A stretch of 64,000 nt of DNA, taken from contig CM068323.1 in the NCBI GenBank assembly GCA_034766995.1, forward strand, positions 18,240,112-18,304,111. Direction: 5' to 3'. Position 1 is the first letter of the stretch, and every line of letters begins with the position of its first letter. Positions 23,339 through 64,000 of this stretch are shown one piece after another. The notes under the pieces were generated by a model. The model saw nothing but the letters and a program-made list of their open reading frames with translations. It was not told where the DNA came from and did no database searches. The position numbers and the translations under genes were made by a program. This DNA is from Acanthacorydalis orientalis. Its lineage: Eukaryota; Arthropoda; Insecta; Megaloptera; Corydalidae.

Positions 23339-24722
23339 TCGTAAAAAAAGAATTATGCATATTTTCTCTTCATTTCCTTTTCACTTTTTTCCTGATTTGT
23401 TGTATTGATTAACCGTACGTGTGTGTTTATATTCGACGATGACCCTTAACAGTTCGATCTGTCATTAAAGAGAAAATTTTGTCAAGAAAGATCGTACTTA
23501 TATTTTACTGCAGGCGAAACAATGTGAATAAGTTCTTGTAGTAGTTCACTTTCGAGATTTTAATCGTTGTTCGGGTATCAAAAAGTAAATATTGTAAATG
23601 CGTCCAGTGTAAATTGCAATCGAACAACTGAGAGAAACTAAGTATGGTTTTGTTTGTATTTTTTAACTATATATTTTTTTTTAATTTATGTCGATTATGA
23701 CATTTAAATGTTAGTTGTTTGTGATTAATTTATGTACACAGTCAAATATATAAAAATAATAAATGATATCAAAGTGATTAAAATTAATATTGATAAGAAT
23801 AATTTTATAAATAACACACATTTACAAATATTATTGTAGACCTATTTAATATTTTGTCGAATTTAATATTATCAGTTTGAATGAATTATAAGATTAAATA
23901 GATATATTACTATAAATAATTTTCCGATTTCACAGAGATTTATAACTTCATAATTTGTAAAATTTCATGTAAATATTAACAACTACACACGTTTATTATT
24001 TTAAAAGATTTTTGTTAAAAACATAGAACCAATTTGGAATTATTAAAGAATTCCAAACGGAATTATAACTAACTTACATAAAATGCATTCTTTCAAAAAT
24101 AAATTGTAGAATAATTTTATACTGAAGTTTAATTTTTATTTGAAAACTATTAGTAAATATTTCCATTTTTAAATATTATTATTTTTGATTACTCTCCATT
24201 ATTGACAAATAATTCCTATCAATCTTTCTTGTTTTTAAAAGAACTAAGATATTTTATGAGAAAGACAAGCAAATCTTTATTTGAAATCTACATATCTGAA
24301 CGAAGAAGTATATACGAAATTGAATATAATTCATATTTAATGATGATTTTTTTCTGTTTGCTTCTTAACATGAAAAAATTTCACAGAATTTAGATTCACA
24401 TATTATTTTAAACATCCTATAGATTTGCTATTTGATTAATGTATATATATATATATATATATATATTTCGAAAGAACACATTGTCGACGTGCCTTTAAAC
24501 CCCAAACAACTAATCAATCAAAAGAACGTACACAGAAATCTTACAAATTCTTCATGTAATTTGAAAGTATCTGCATAAAATCTCTTTTTGTAATCATATT
24601 CGACCAATTCAGCTACAACATTGTTAATGTTGATGACCTACACTTACTTTACAATTTATTTTAAATCGTGTGTTTATAAATATATGTAGACTATTTCGTG
24701 TTTGAGTTATGCAATTACCCAA

Positions 24723-24726
<4 letters not shown>

Positions 24727-24766
<40 letters not shown>
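24727..24766. repeat. (TA)n microsatellite
   Basis: AT tract of about 40 bases. Confidence 0.95.
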
Positions 24767-24769
<3 letters not shown>

Positions 24770-25417
24770 TATATATAATAAACAATTAAATGAAGAGCGG
24801 AGTTCTTCGCTTCAGCACGAAATAAGTAACACACTTTTACAGTTAATAACCTGAAAACATTTCAGGTGAAGAATTTTAATGAATTTAATCTATATAATTA
24901 TATATATACAAATTGTTGTTTTATTTAATAATTACATGTGTTGTGTCATGTCCATTCTTTCGTTATTATTTTATATGTTTATAATAAATATTGAAATACT
25001 AGTTATAAAAATAAACTAAAACGAGCCTAGAATCTTTCTAAATAAAACATTTTTTATAATATTTTACTATTTGTTATTTTACTCGATAACTAATACATCT
25101 GTGCAAAAAACTTAATCGTTTCCTCAATTTTATTTATGTTTGGTTTGTATTCATGTACAAATAATTTGATATATCAACGTGGTCTTACCAAAATAATATT
25201 AGACGAATACATTAAATGTTTGTATTATGATCACAAGTTTAATATAACAGATGTAAAAGTTTTGAGTCGGTTTAAAATAGTTTTAATTATAATCGAATTT
25301 CCGGATAAACAATTTAAATAGTCGCAATAATCAAATTATCTTCAGCAATATCGTAATTATATTGATTATTCAATATCGAAATCGTTTGACGTTATAACAG
25401 ACGTATAAGCGTTTATA

Positions 25418-25663
25418 ATGAAACGAACTTACAGATTTCGCGAACAAAAAACCCATGCACTTTCGGTTCATTGCACTCTATCCGCTAATCAAATCACTAC
25501 AGACAATTATAATAAATTATGCATAATAAATAACAATCTTCATCTAAATACTGTAGATCTAACTAATCATGACGCAATAAGTCGAGCGGAAACAAAATCA
25601 TTTCAACCTGTGTACATATTTCCGCGGAGGGGCGAAGGGAAGAGACTGACCTATAACAATTAG
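25418..25663 (+). other. Unrecognised 81-codon open frame in a less AT-rich island
   Basis: ATG to TAG, reading MKRTYRFREQKTHALSVHCT at the start and FPRRGEGKRLTYNN at the end. No signal peptide, domain or splice evidence. Low-confidence hypothetical. It might equally be a non-coding conserved block. Confidence 0.15.
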
Positions 25664-26766
25664 ATAAATAGTTGAGATCTTTTTCAACTAGTTTTTTTTT
25701 AACTCAACAATGTTTAGTTGCAGTAAATAAAAACTGTTGTGTACCAGTAAACGCAGAGCCGGTATTGAAATTTTAAGTGCATGTTTTGTTAAACAGTGCG
25801 ACGTACAACTATTTTCCCTAACACTCCTTTTTTTTTCTAATAATGATATACTTGAATAGATTAAAAATTATCACGTATTTCTTATTGGACCGAAATGCTT
25901 TTTTGTAAATGTTTATTATATTATATTTATACATGTTTATGTTCTATTTCGTTTCCTATTTAACATATAATTATTTTACTTCTAATATAATCCAGTATAA
26001 GTATTTTTATTTACATTTTTTTTTATATCTGCATGATAAAAAGCTATCAAGTATTTATTTAAAACAGTTGCTTAACATTTTATAAAACGCTGGTACTAAG
26101 TTGTACTACTTCTTATTGATAGTTGAGTAATATATTAAAAACTGCTGTATATATTTAATTAAAAATACAATAGAAATAATTTAGACTATGTATTAACTAG
26201 AATATCGTACAAAAAGATAAAGTTTATTTCTTTATCTCATTTAAGAACGATATTAACATTTATAATGAGTTATAGAGTAGTTTTTGTAAACAAGAAAATC
26301 TTAACTGAAATCGAACTGTAATAATCCAATCTGTATATATTCATCGTAATGTTAAATATTTTCAAATTTTTCACTATTCTATTGAATTTTCTATCCATTA
26401 TCTGTGCATAAAATATATTAATTAGTTATGCATAGTGTTATTATTTATATAATACTAAAGATTTTTTCATACTTCGAGGTATTCTTTTATATCTTCCATA
26501 ATTGCCATTATAATTTTTTTGTTGCCCTTACTTGTATTAATATTTTTAACCAATATCATTTTAAATGTATTACGTTTAAAAATTACATATCTTTATTTAT
26601 TAATGACAGAACTACAACTAACAAAACTCGATTTCTAAAAAATATGAACTATTTTCTGTAACTCTCATTTATCACTGAAATTAGAGGAACTTTATCATAC
26701 AGGCACATCATAATGAATATATCATTTTCTCAAAATGTTATTTATAGGCTAATTAATTAGATTAAG

Positions 26767-26817
<51 letters not shown>
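26767..26817. repeat. Compound (CA)n(TA)n microsatellite
   Basis: About 17 bases of CA repeats running directly into about 35 bases of TA repeats. Confidence 0.95.
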
Positions 26818-26820
<3 letters not shown>

Positions 26821-27323
26821 GAATTAGCTGATAATTAAAACTCGATTTTTATACTGAAATCTAAACCTAATCATTGTCAAATTCAATCAGTTAAAGAAAA
26901 TATTATCATTTTAAATTATATTCATTAATGGATCAAGTTTTGAGATTTGACAAAATATAAATTATTTAACAGATTAATTAATTTGCTTGATATAATTCAC
27001 TTTAATCATAATGACGATATATAATAACATGCATTTTTGATACATACACTTTTAATAAATTCCAGCTAGAGAAAAACGTGTAATATTTCATATATGGATA
27101 AAAATTCGTCATTAAGCCATATAAGGAAACTGTAAATGTAATCAAACAAAACTGATCTCTTGGGAAAGGGATCCCTGCGATTTCACGTTCATTCTGATAA
27201 ACATTTTCAATATTTATTTGAATATATTTTTTTCAAAATGGTATAGAGTGATTAAAACAATAGAGTACATAAATATCAGCAATGCCGGTTCTGTAATACA
27301 TTTACGGTACTGGTGTGAGTATG

Positions 27324-27360
27324 TATATATAAAGCAAGTAGAAAGTCAGCGCTTCGACTT
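27324..27360 (+). promoter_or_regulatory. Core promoter of the upstream first exon
   Basis: A TATATATAAAG stretch (27324-27334) lies 20-30 bases ahead of possible initiators around 27345-27358 (GTCAGCGC or CGACTT). A GC-richer leader of about 160 bases follows up to the ATG at 27515. The exact start site is not fixed by sequence. Confidence 0.5.
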
Positions 27361-27514
27361 TAGAACGTGGTTAAGCCACGCTATGTAAGGTCTCTTCAAG
27401 AAGTCTCGTGACCCGCAGATTGTTTCACAGTTAGCTGTGTGGATCTTTTTGACAGTGTGCTATCATTATAAAGAAAGTGGTGTTGTGTTGCAAGCGGCAA
27501 CACAAACGGCAAAC

Positions 27515-57857
<30,343 letters not shown>

Positions 57858-57883
57858 AAATAATTAATTAATCCCTGTGTATA

Positions 57884-57889
57884 AAATAA
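57884..57889 (+). terminator. Poly(A) signal of the secreted-protein gene
   Basis: AATAAA 27 bases after the stop codon. Other AATAAA copies occur further on, so a longer 3' end is possible. Confidence 0.4.
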
Positions 57890-58023
57890 ATTCTGTATAT
57901 AAGGAGAGTGATTCGTGTTGTTGTAAGGAATAGATATTTAGTAAAAATACTGAAATAACTGTTGTATTGTGAGTAAGGTATATTGTTACACACATTATGT
58001 TGTAGCTGGAATTTTTTGTACTT

Positions 58024-58026
<3 letters not shown>

Positions 58027-58086
<60 letters not shown>
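58027..58086. repeat. (TA)n microsatellite
   Basis: TA tract of about 60 bases with one interruption, just beyond the secreted-protein gene. Confidence 0.95.
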
Positions 58087-58092
<6 letters not shown>

Positions 58093-59668
58093 TTTACATA
58101 CATAAAGTATGTTCTATATAGAACAAAAAGATTTTCTCGTAAATAAAAAATGTAAGAATAGCAATGTTTATTTTTACTTTCATCTATTTATATATATATA
58201 TATATACATATGTATAAAAAATGATATAATTGTTATTTATTAATGCATTTAACTATTGTTCTCATAAAATTATATCTTCCAAAAAACAATATGTAGTACA
58301 GTTCGATTTTAATGTAAACATACTGGTATGAAATATGAAATATGAAACGGACTTACCTAGAAAGCCTTAAGCAGAAGATTCTTCATTCATTCAATCATTA
58401 AATGAAACATAATTCCTTACAAGTAATGAGTGATATGACCAAAATGACTGAAACAAGAAAACTATATCACGAATACAGAAATTCAATAACAAAAATGACA
58501 TTGCAGACAAAATAATACTGAACGATATATGTTCCTTTAGATTACATGAACGATTAAACAATTTAATTATGAAATTATGAATCTAGTATTTTGAGAATAA
58601 TTTCTAATTAAATCAATCGAATGTCTTTTTTCAGCAATTCTTTCAATAATAGAGAAATAAATGAGAATATTTGTTAAGTGTACCAAAAAGAAGAAAAATA
58701 TGATCACCAATACTCGAAATAAAAAATATTTCAAATTCATTTTACATTTTCTTTAGACAATAAAAAATATACTCCTAGGAAGAATTCAGTTTTTGAATAA
58801 TAATTTATTTTTATAAACAATAATATATGTATGTGATATATATATATATATATATATATAATAAAAAGCGAGAAAATCATCCAATATCATACAAGTAACA
58901 AATATTTATTTTTGCATAAATAAACATATATTCAAAGAATCAGTTTTTCAAAATATGTATTACTAACTGTCATCACATGGAAATTAATGAATTAAAATTA
59001 GTTTTTTTCTTTATATTTGTGCTATTTCCTTATTGCAAATGGATAATTTTGTATTGTCTATCGGTACCAGCTTTATTTATGTAAATATCTGTATAAATTT
59101 TGTATTCGCACATGAATATTCTATAATAATTGTTTGTTTAATTTCATTCAACGAACAAATACTGAAGTTAATTAATTAATTCGTTTATAATAAAATTAAA
59201 ATATATATGTATTTACAGGTTTGAATTAATTTCTTTCATTCATCTCAATAATCATTAAAATAATAGTTATGTTTCTCCTGATAAAAAAATGTGTTTTATT
59301 TATTGAAATCATTTTGAAATCTTCGAGATCAGAAATCAATTATGACTTAACATATTGAATTTATTATTAAAATCTAATATTGTAATCGATGTCAATTACA
59401 ACTGCTCTATGGTTATACAAAAGTAAATAAAATTATTTTTTTAAACTATACAAACGACTCTTAAATTTGTTTAAAAATATCTGCTAACAAAACAAACATA
59501 TTTCCTATTTTATTATTTGAAATAAACAAATGCACTCAAGAGTTAATCGATTTTGTTAATGCAAATATTTTAAAAATAAAAACCTTTAGCAAATTTTTTT
59601 AAGGTTTTCAATTATTCTCATTTATAAGTCATTTGTCAATAGTAAATAATTTTAATACTCATAAAATT

Positions 59669-59670
<2 letters not shown>

Positions 59671-59731
<61 letters not shown>
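59671..59731. repeat. (TA)n microsatellite
   Basis: Uninterrupted TA tract of about 61 bases, among the longest in the window. Confidence 0.95.
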
Positions 59732-59735
<4 letters not shown>

Positions 59736-62700
59736 AAACATAATGATTACATCTTCCTTCAACGTGCACTCAATCATTTAATTTTGTATCTGTTCAAGCG
59801 AAAAATTACATTTCACAAAAATATATTGTGTACTGTTACGCTCTAAAAATGATTAAGAAAAAGGAAATCGTACTTTTTTTCGAAATATTATGCAAATCGT
59901 GTACGTTTTTATTACATGTTCGATTATGTTAGACATAACAGAAACGAACTCATACTACATAATTTTTACAATAGCAATGTTATTTTTTCCGTACACACAT
60001 TTTCATTTTTATACGGTCCTCGTTTGGCAATCGATCGAATGGACCCAATGTTTATTTAGTAATAACGTAATTAAAATATATATCTGTGCATGTGTTTCGT
60101 CGTAGAAATATTTATACATATTACCTTTTATGTGACCGTTATTATGTTGTTTATTTTATTGTTGTTTGACACGTAGATTTTTAAGTGTGATATATTACAT
60201 TCATCAATAGATACTGTCTTTAAATAAAGTGTATGTTTCTTTGTCTACCTCTGAAATTTATTTTAAATATTCTACATATATATATATATATATAATATGA
60301 ATCAAGAGTGGTCAACATACAATTTACGAAATGTGTGTAACTAATTTATCTTTTAATATTCCTCATGAAAAATTTCGAATTTCCCACGAGTCTTGGTTTT
60401 TAAATGTTTTTTAACATTAGATTTTTTATCAAGTATAAACGAACTCAATTCCGAATTTCAAAAATAACAAAAAACAAACTAAATTAATTGGATCATAGAT
60501 TCGTTTAAATCAAAATCAAAAGCTTGCTTATCCTAAACGAAAATGTATTTGAATCATTTTTCGAATTGTTCGTTTATGATAGATAACATCTTCAAAGACT
60601 TTTAAACTTGAAATCAAAATTTAAGGGAAATACACTGACGCATTTTCTGAATAACTCAATTGATTAATAAGTATTAATTGAATGGTTAAAATTATATACT
60701 TTTATGAACTTTTAATGTGATAAAAAAATTGATATTGTATAAATCTAAAAAACATTCTAACTTTAACACAAGTATATGAAACTACAAATTAATTCTGTTT
60801 TTAGAATTTCATATCCATTGAAGATTGATAATTAATGTTATACTATCAAAACGATTGTTTCATTTTCAACGAAAAAGGTATCCTTATCCTTACATTCCTT
60901 CTCATACATATTGAAACCCCTATCTGATAGAAATAATAACGTGAAAACAATATAAAACTACAAAGAACATTTACCATTTATCTCATAATTATAGAGAGCT
61001 CTAACATCATTTCTTCAAATTATATTTAAAGAAGATATTATATTCGCTATGTAATTACATTCAATTAAAAGAAATATGTTCAAAAATATATACTTACTTT
61101 CCAATAAAATTTGATTTTAGTATTAAGTTTAAAAACACTTTCACAGTAACACAATATTGTACCACATTCAATAAACAATAATTATTTTCAAAAATATTAA
61201 CAGCAAGTATCGTTTGAGATTACAAGTGTTAAGCAACCGCAATGCCATATAGGATTAATTCTCTTTGTTACACAACTAAATGTCGCTTTTGTATTCTTCA
61301 GTACAGTTGTATTATTACCTAATATATATTTATACATTCCAGTACACTTCATGTCACTTATGCATATTGTGTTGCTTGTATACGGAAAATAGTTTATTGT
61401 ACGATTTTATAAATGTAACAAACAAGTAATGAATCTAAAAGCAAAATTAAAAATGATACAATTTCTCAATGAAACAAACTTAATAGAACATATTTCAAAA
61501 TTGTTATATTATCACTAAAATCTGATTTATGAATATAAGATTCAATATTTTATACTAGTAGTTTATTGTATTATGCCATATTTAAACAGTTGTCGAACAA
61601 GAATGAATAAAAGCAAGTATTTATATGGTGTTCGTATGTTAAATCTTTTCAGAACAGATTAATCTGATAATTAATTAATATTGATTGTCTTCAACGTGTA
61701 CTCTTCATACATTAATGTCATATCATACCAAGAAAAAAAATTACATTTCACGAAATATGTCTTGTATTATTAAATATTAATATTCTTATTCTGTATATTA
61801 AAAATTAATTAATATTGTTATATTTGATTATGATGGACTCATATTAATTCGATCCTTTTAATAGAACTGCCCACATAAACTTTCTGATTAAAATTGAAGT
61901 ACATTCCTAAATACACGTCATAAATCGAATAATGAAAAGAAGTAAGTAACTTACTTAACTTTACTTAATAACTTACCTTTAAAATCGTGAAATTTCGGTT
62001 TTTATGATAAAAGAGCTCTTCGTTTTTAATAATCGGCAAAAAATTAGATTTTAAAAAGTATGAAATTAATTATTTATTCGATATTAGATCCACAGGCGGG
62101 TATTTTATTTAAATATAAATTTAAGTGGATGATTCTACTTTATTATTCTGAAACATATGAAAGGTAAAACAAGAAACATATAAAAGAAAAATCAAGATAA
62201 AAATATGAAAAAAAAAATTATTTTTTGTATTTCATTATTTTGAACAGAATATTTAAAACGTTATCTCATTTATCAATAGTATGACATTAATGGAAATGTA
62301 ACAGGTAAATGAAAAATCTTAAAATTTCGATATAAAAACGCTAATTTTAAATATAAAATGTTGTTACTGTCACATACTGTATTTTTTTATAAATAATTAA
62401 ATTGTAAATATTTATGATGTTTTATTTTTCGTAAAGATTTTTATAGAAAATCTTTTTTATGGTAGACTGAAAATACACACTGACAGTAAAACACACATAT
62501 TCTTAAATTCAGTGAATGTTCAGTTTAAATTAATAATTTTTCTATTTATTAAAAACAAATTTGTTTTACAATTTCAATATGTTTTTGCGATTGTCAACAT
62601 ACTGATGAAATATACATTGTTATCAAATTACAAAGTTGATCTTATAAAAGGTATCAAAGAATTTAACTATTTCACCGTTTTCACCACTCCGTCGAATACA

Positions 62701-62938
62701 AATATAATTTCACACAGTCTTACATAACATACAATATTCATTGTTGTCCATACCTAACAACATGTCGTGTACCATATGTAAATATTCAAATATTTGTTCA
62801 CTGAATCTTCGATTCATTCGAGAACATGCAAATAAGAATTCGTCGGCTTCTTAAACACTTTTGTAGTATCACATTATTTCAGGCACTGATAAGATTTTTT
62901 GTGGAAGTATTACACACACTAAAGTTTTTTTGTATCAA

Positions 62939-64000
62939 TTAGCTACTACTAAGTTTTCTTCGTAAGCTGATAAATGTAACTATTCTAAGCATGATTAAAT
63001 TCACGAGTAGTACCCCGCAGTCGAACCAATATCTATCTGTCGTCATTCCGATCTCTTGCAGTAATATCTTTGGTTTTCTGTAGTGGCAATAGTACGCTTC
63101 TTCGGGGCAGTCGAGATCCAAACGTCCGTATCCATAGACAGCCAATACTAGACCTTCGAGTCCGTAACGTAAATAACTGAAGTAAGATATCCAGTAGAGA
63201 TAACGTGGCATATGATTGAAAAGAATTAAAAAACCGGCGAAGACGAGCATCACTGCCATGGCTATTGAACCGAGAAAAGTCCCATTCTATAATATAAAAA
63301 AATATTGTAAATACAAATACAAAAATTCGAATATGCGTATTCTCTATTTAAAAAAAGTATCACTTACAACAGGACTGACTGTAGTACCTAACAGAAGTCC
63401 TACACTTTGAAACGTAAGTGTAGTTAAAATACATATCATTAGAAACATGAAGAAACGAGCCCAATCTTGTGGCTGTGCACTTAAAAAGTAGGATACACTT
63501 ACATACACCATACATAGCAACAACTGAAATAAATATTTTATTGTAAATGAAACAAATTAAATTTTAATATCAATTAGTAACATATTAAATATTTGAAAAG
63601 TTTGTCATTGAATAAAAATAATATAATTATAATTGAAATATAATAATAAATTTTTAAGATCATTTTTTGAATGAACAATGTTAAAGTAAATAAATACGAA
63701 ATATTTATATGCTAGACGAAATCTTATTAAAACTAAAATTAATTACCTGTACAGGTATGTCTGCAACCAAAAACGCCAGATAGTATGTTCTCAAATTGTA
63801 CCAATTATTAAACCTCTCTTTTTTAATTATTGATAATTCAGAAGGAACTAGAATTTAAAAAAATACAGAATTGTAATAAAAAAATGCAATTTTTCGATTT
63901 TGATAAAAGACAAATCCAATTAGAAATTGCAAATAAAATAAACTTACATCGTAAAACTGCAGGAATCATTGATGTATAACATAGATAAACTACCGAACAT
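62939..64000 (-). CDS. ABC transporter, subfamily G half transporter (C-terminal part)
   Basis: Four minus-strand exons: 64000-63948 (continues beyond the window), 63847-63747, 63523-63368 and 63286-62939 (stop TAA). Together they give the last 218 residues, all in one frame. Order: CYTSMIPAVLRFPSELSIIK, ERFNNWYNLRTYYLAFLVAD, IPVQLLLCMVYVSVSYFLSA, GLLLGTTVSPVNGTFLGS, LILFNHMPRYLYWISYFSYL, RYGLEGLVLAVYGYGRLDLD, then CPEEAYYCHYRK in the last outer loop and a final helix ending RRKLSSS. This is the ABCG2_membrane fold of ABCG1/4-like half transporters, which work as dimers moving lipids or other hydrophobic substrates. The N-terminal ATPase domain lies right of the window, so the exact subgroup and substrate stay open. 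Confidence 0.93.

Larger units (their letters stand above)
21337..27300. other. Intergenic region with one unassigned coding-like island
   Basis: Between the odorant receptor start (-) and the first exon of the secreted-protein gene (+). It holds (TA)n tracts near 24440-24468, 24727-24766 and 26783-26817 (the last preceded by (CA)n). A less AT-rich island at about 22960-23340 and another at 25380-25670 are described separately. No receptor exon or further transposon was recognised. Confidence 0.5.
57890..62938. other. Intergenic region between convergent genes
   Basis: AT-rich DNA between the 3' ends of the secreted-protein gene (+) and the ABCG gene (-). (TA)n tracts lie near 58027-58086, 58836-58860, 59671-59731 and 60275-60292. 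A TTTATT at 62545-62550 could be the minus-strand poly(A) signal of the ABCG gene. No coding region was recognised. Confidence 0.5.

Noticed and set aside
59890..60105. 71-codon hydrophobic open frame
   Set aside because: AT-rich composition with Phe/Ile/Tyr bias typical of chance frames here. No splice or domain evidence.

Overview
The window is AT-rich eukaryotic nuclear DNA with GT-AG introns, many long (TA)n microsatellites and degenerate class II transposons. An insect odorant receptor with a short terminal exon of the usual type, a multi-domain surface protein and an ABCG half transporter all point to an insect. The receptor type and composition fit a hymenopteran best, but that is inference. 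No RNA gene, CRISPR array or prokaryotic feature was found.

Four protein-coding loci alternate in strand. (1) About 3.5-14.1 kb, +: the 3' fifteen exons (1,157 codons before the stop) of a large single-pass surface protein. Its order is a chitin-binding type-4 (LPMO-like) end, two EGF-like modules, a DOMON domain interrupted by a long Glu/Pro-rich repeat insert, a second DOMON, a SEA-like region, a membrane helix and a cytoplasmic tail. The 5' end lies outside the window. An unlisted alternative terminal exon is proposed at 13080-13187. (2) 16.2-21.3 kb, -: a seven-exon odorant receptor (370 aa) that still reads open, with an internally deleted mariner in intron 1 and a piggyBac-type MITE in intron 4. 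(3) 27.5-57.9 kb, +: an unrecognised secreted protein with one large 3' exon (56857-57857) and two possible first exons, at 27515 and 38214. Each has a TATA box, a signal peptide and a phase-1 donor, so the shorter form has an 18.6-kb intron and the longer a 29.2-kb intron. (4) 62.9-64.0 kb, -: the C-terminal four exons of an ABCG half transporter, running off the right edge.

The rest is intron and intergenic DNA: about 30 (TA)n tracts, a 21-bp minisatellite, a mariner relic at 40.9-41.4 kb, a hAT MITE with target duplication at 42.4 kb, a dispersed repeat pair at 43.4 and 45.2 kb, and a few less AT-rich islands that may be regulatory. All exon boundaries were derived by hand from splice signals and reading phase. 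Nothing was checked against transcripts or databases.
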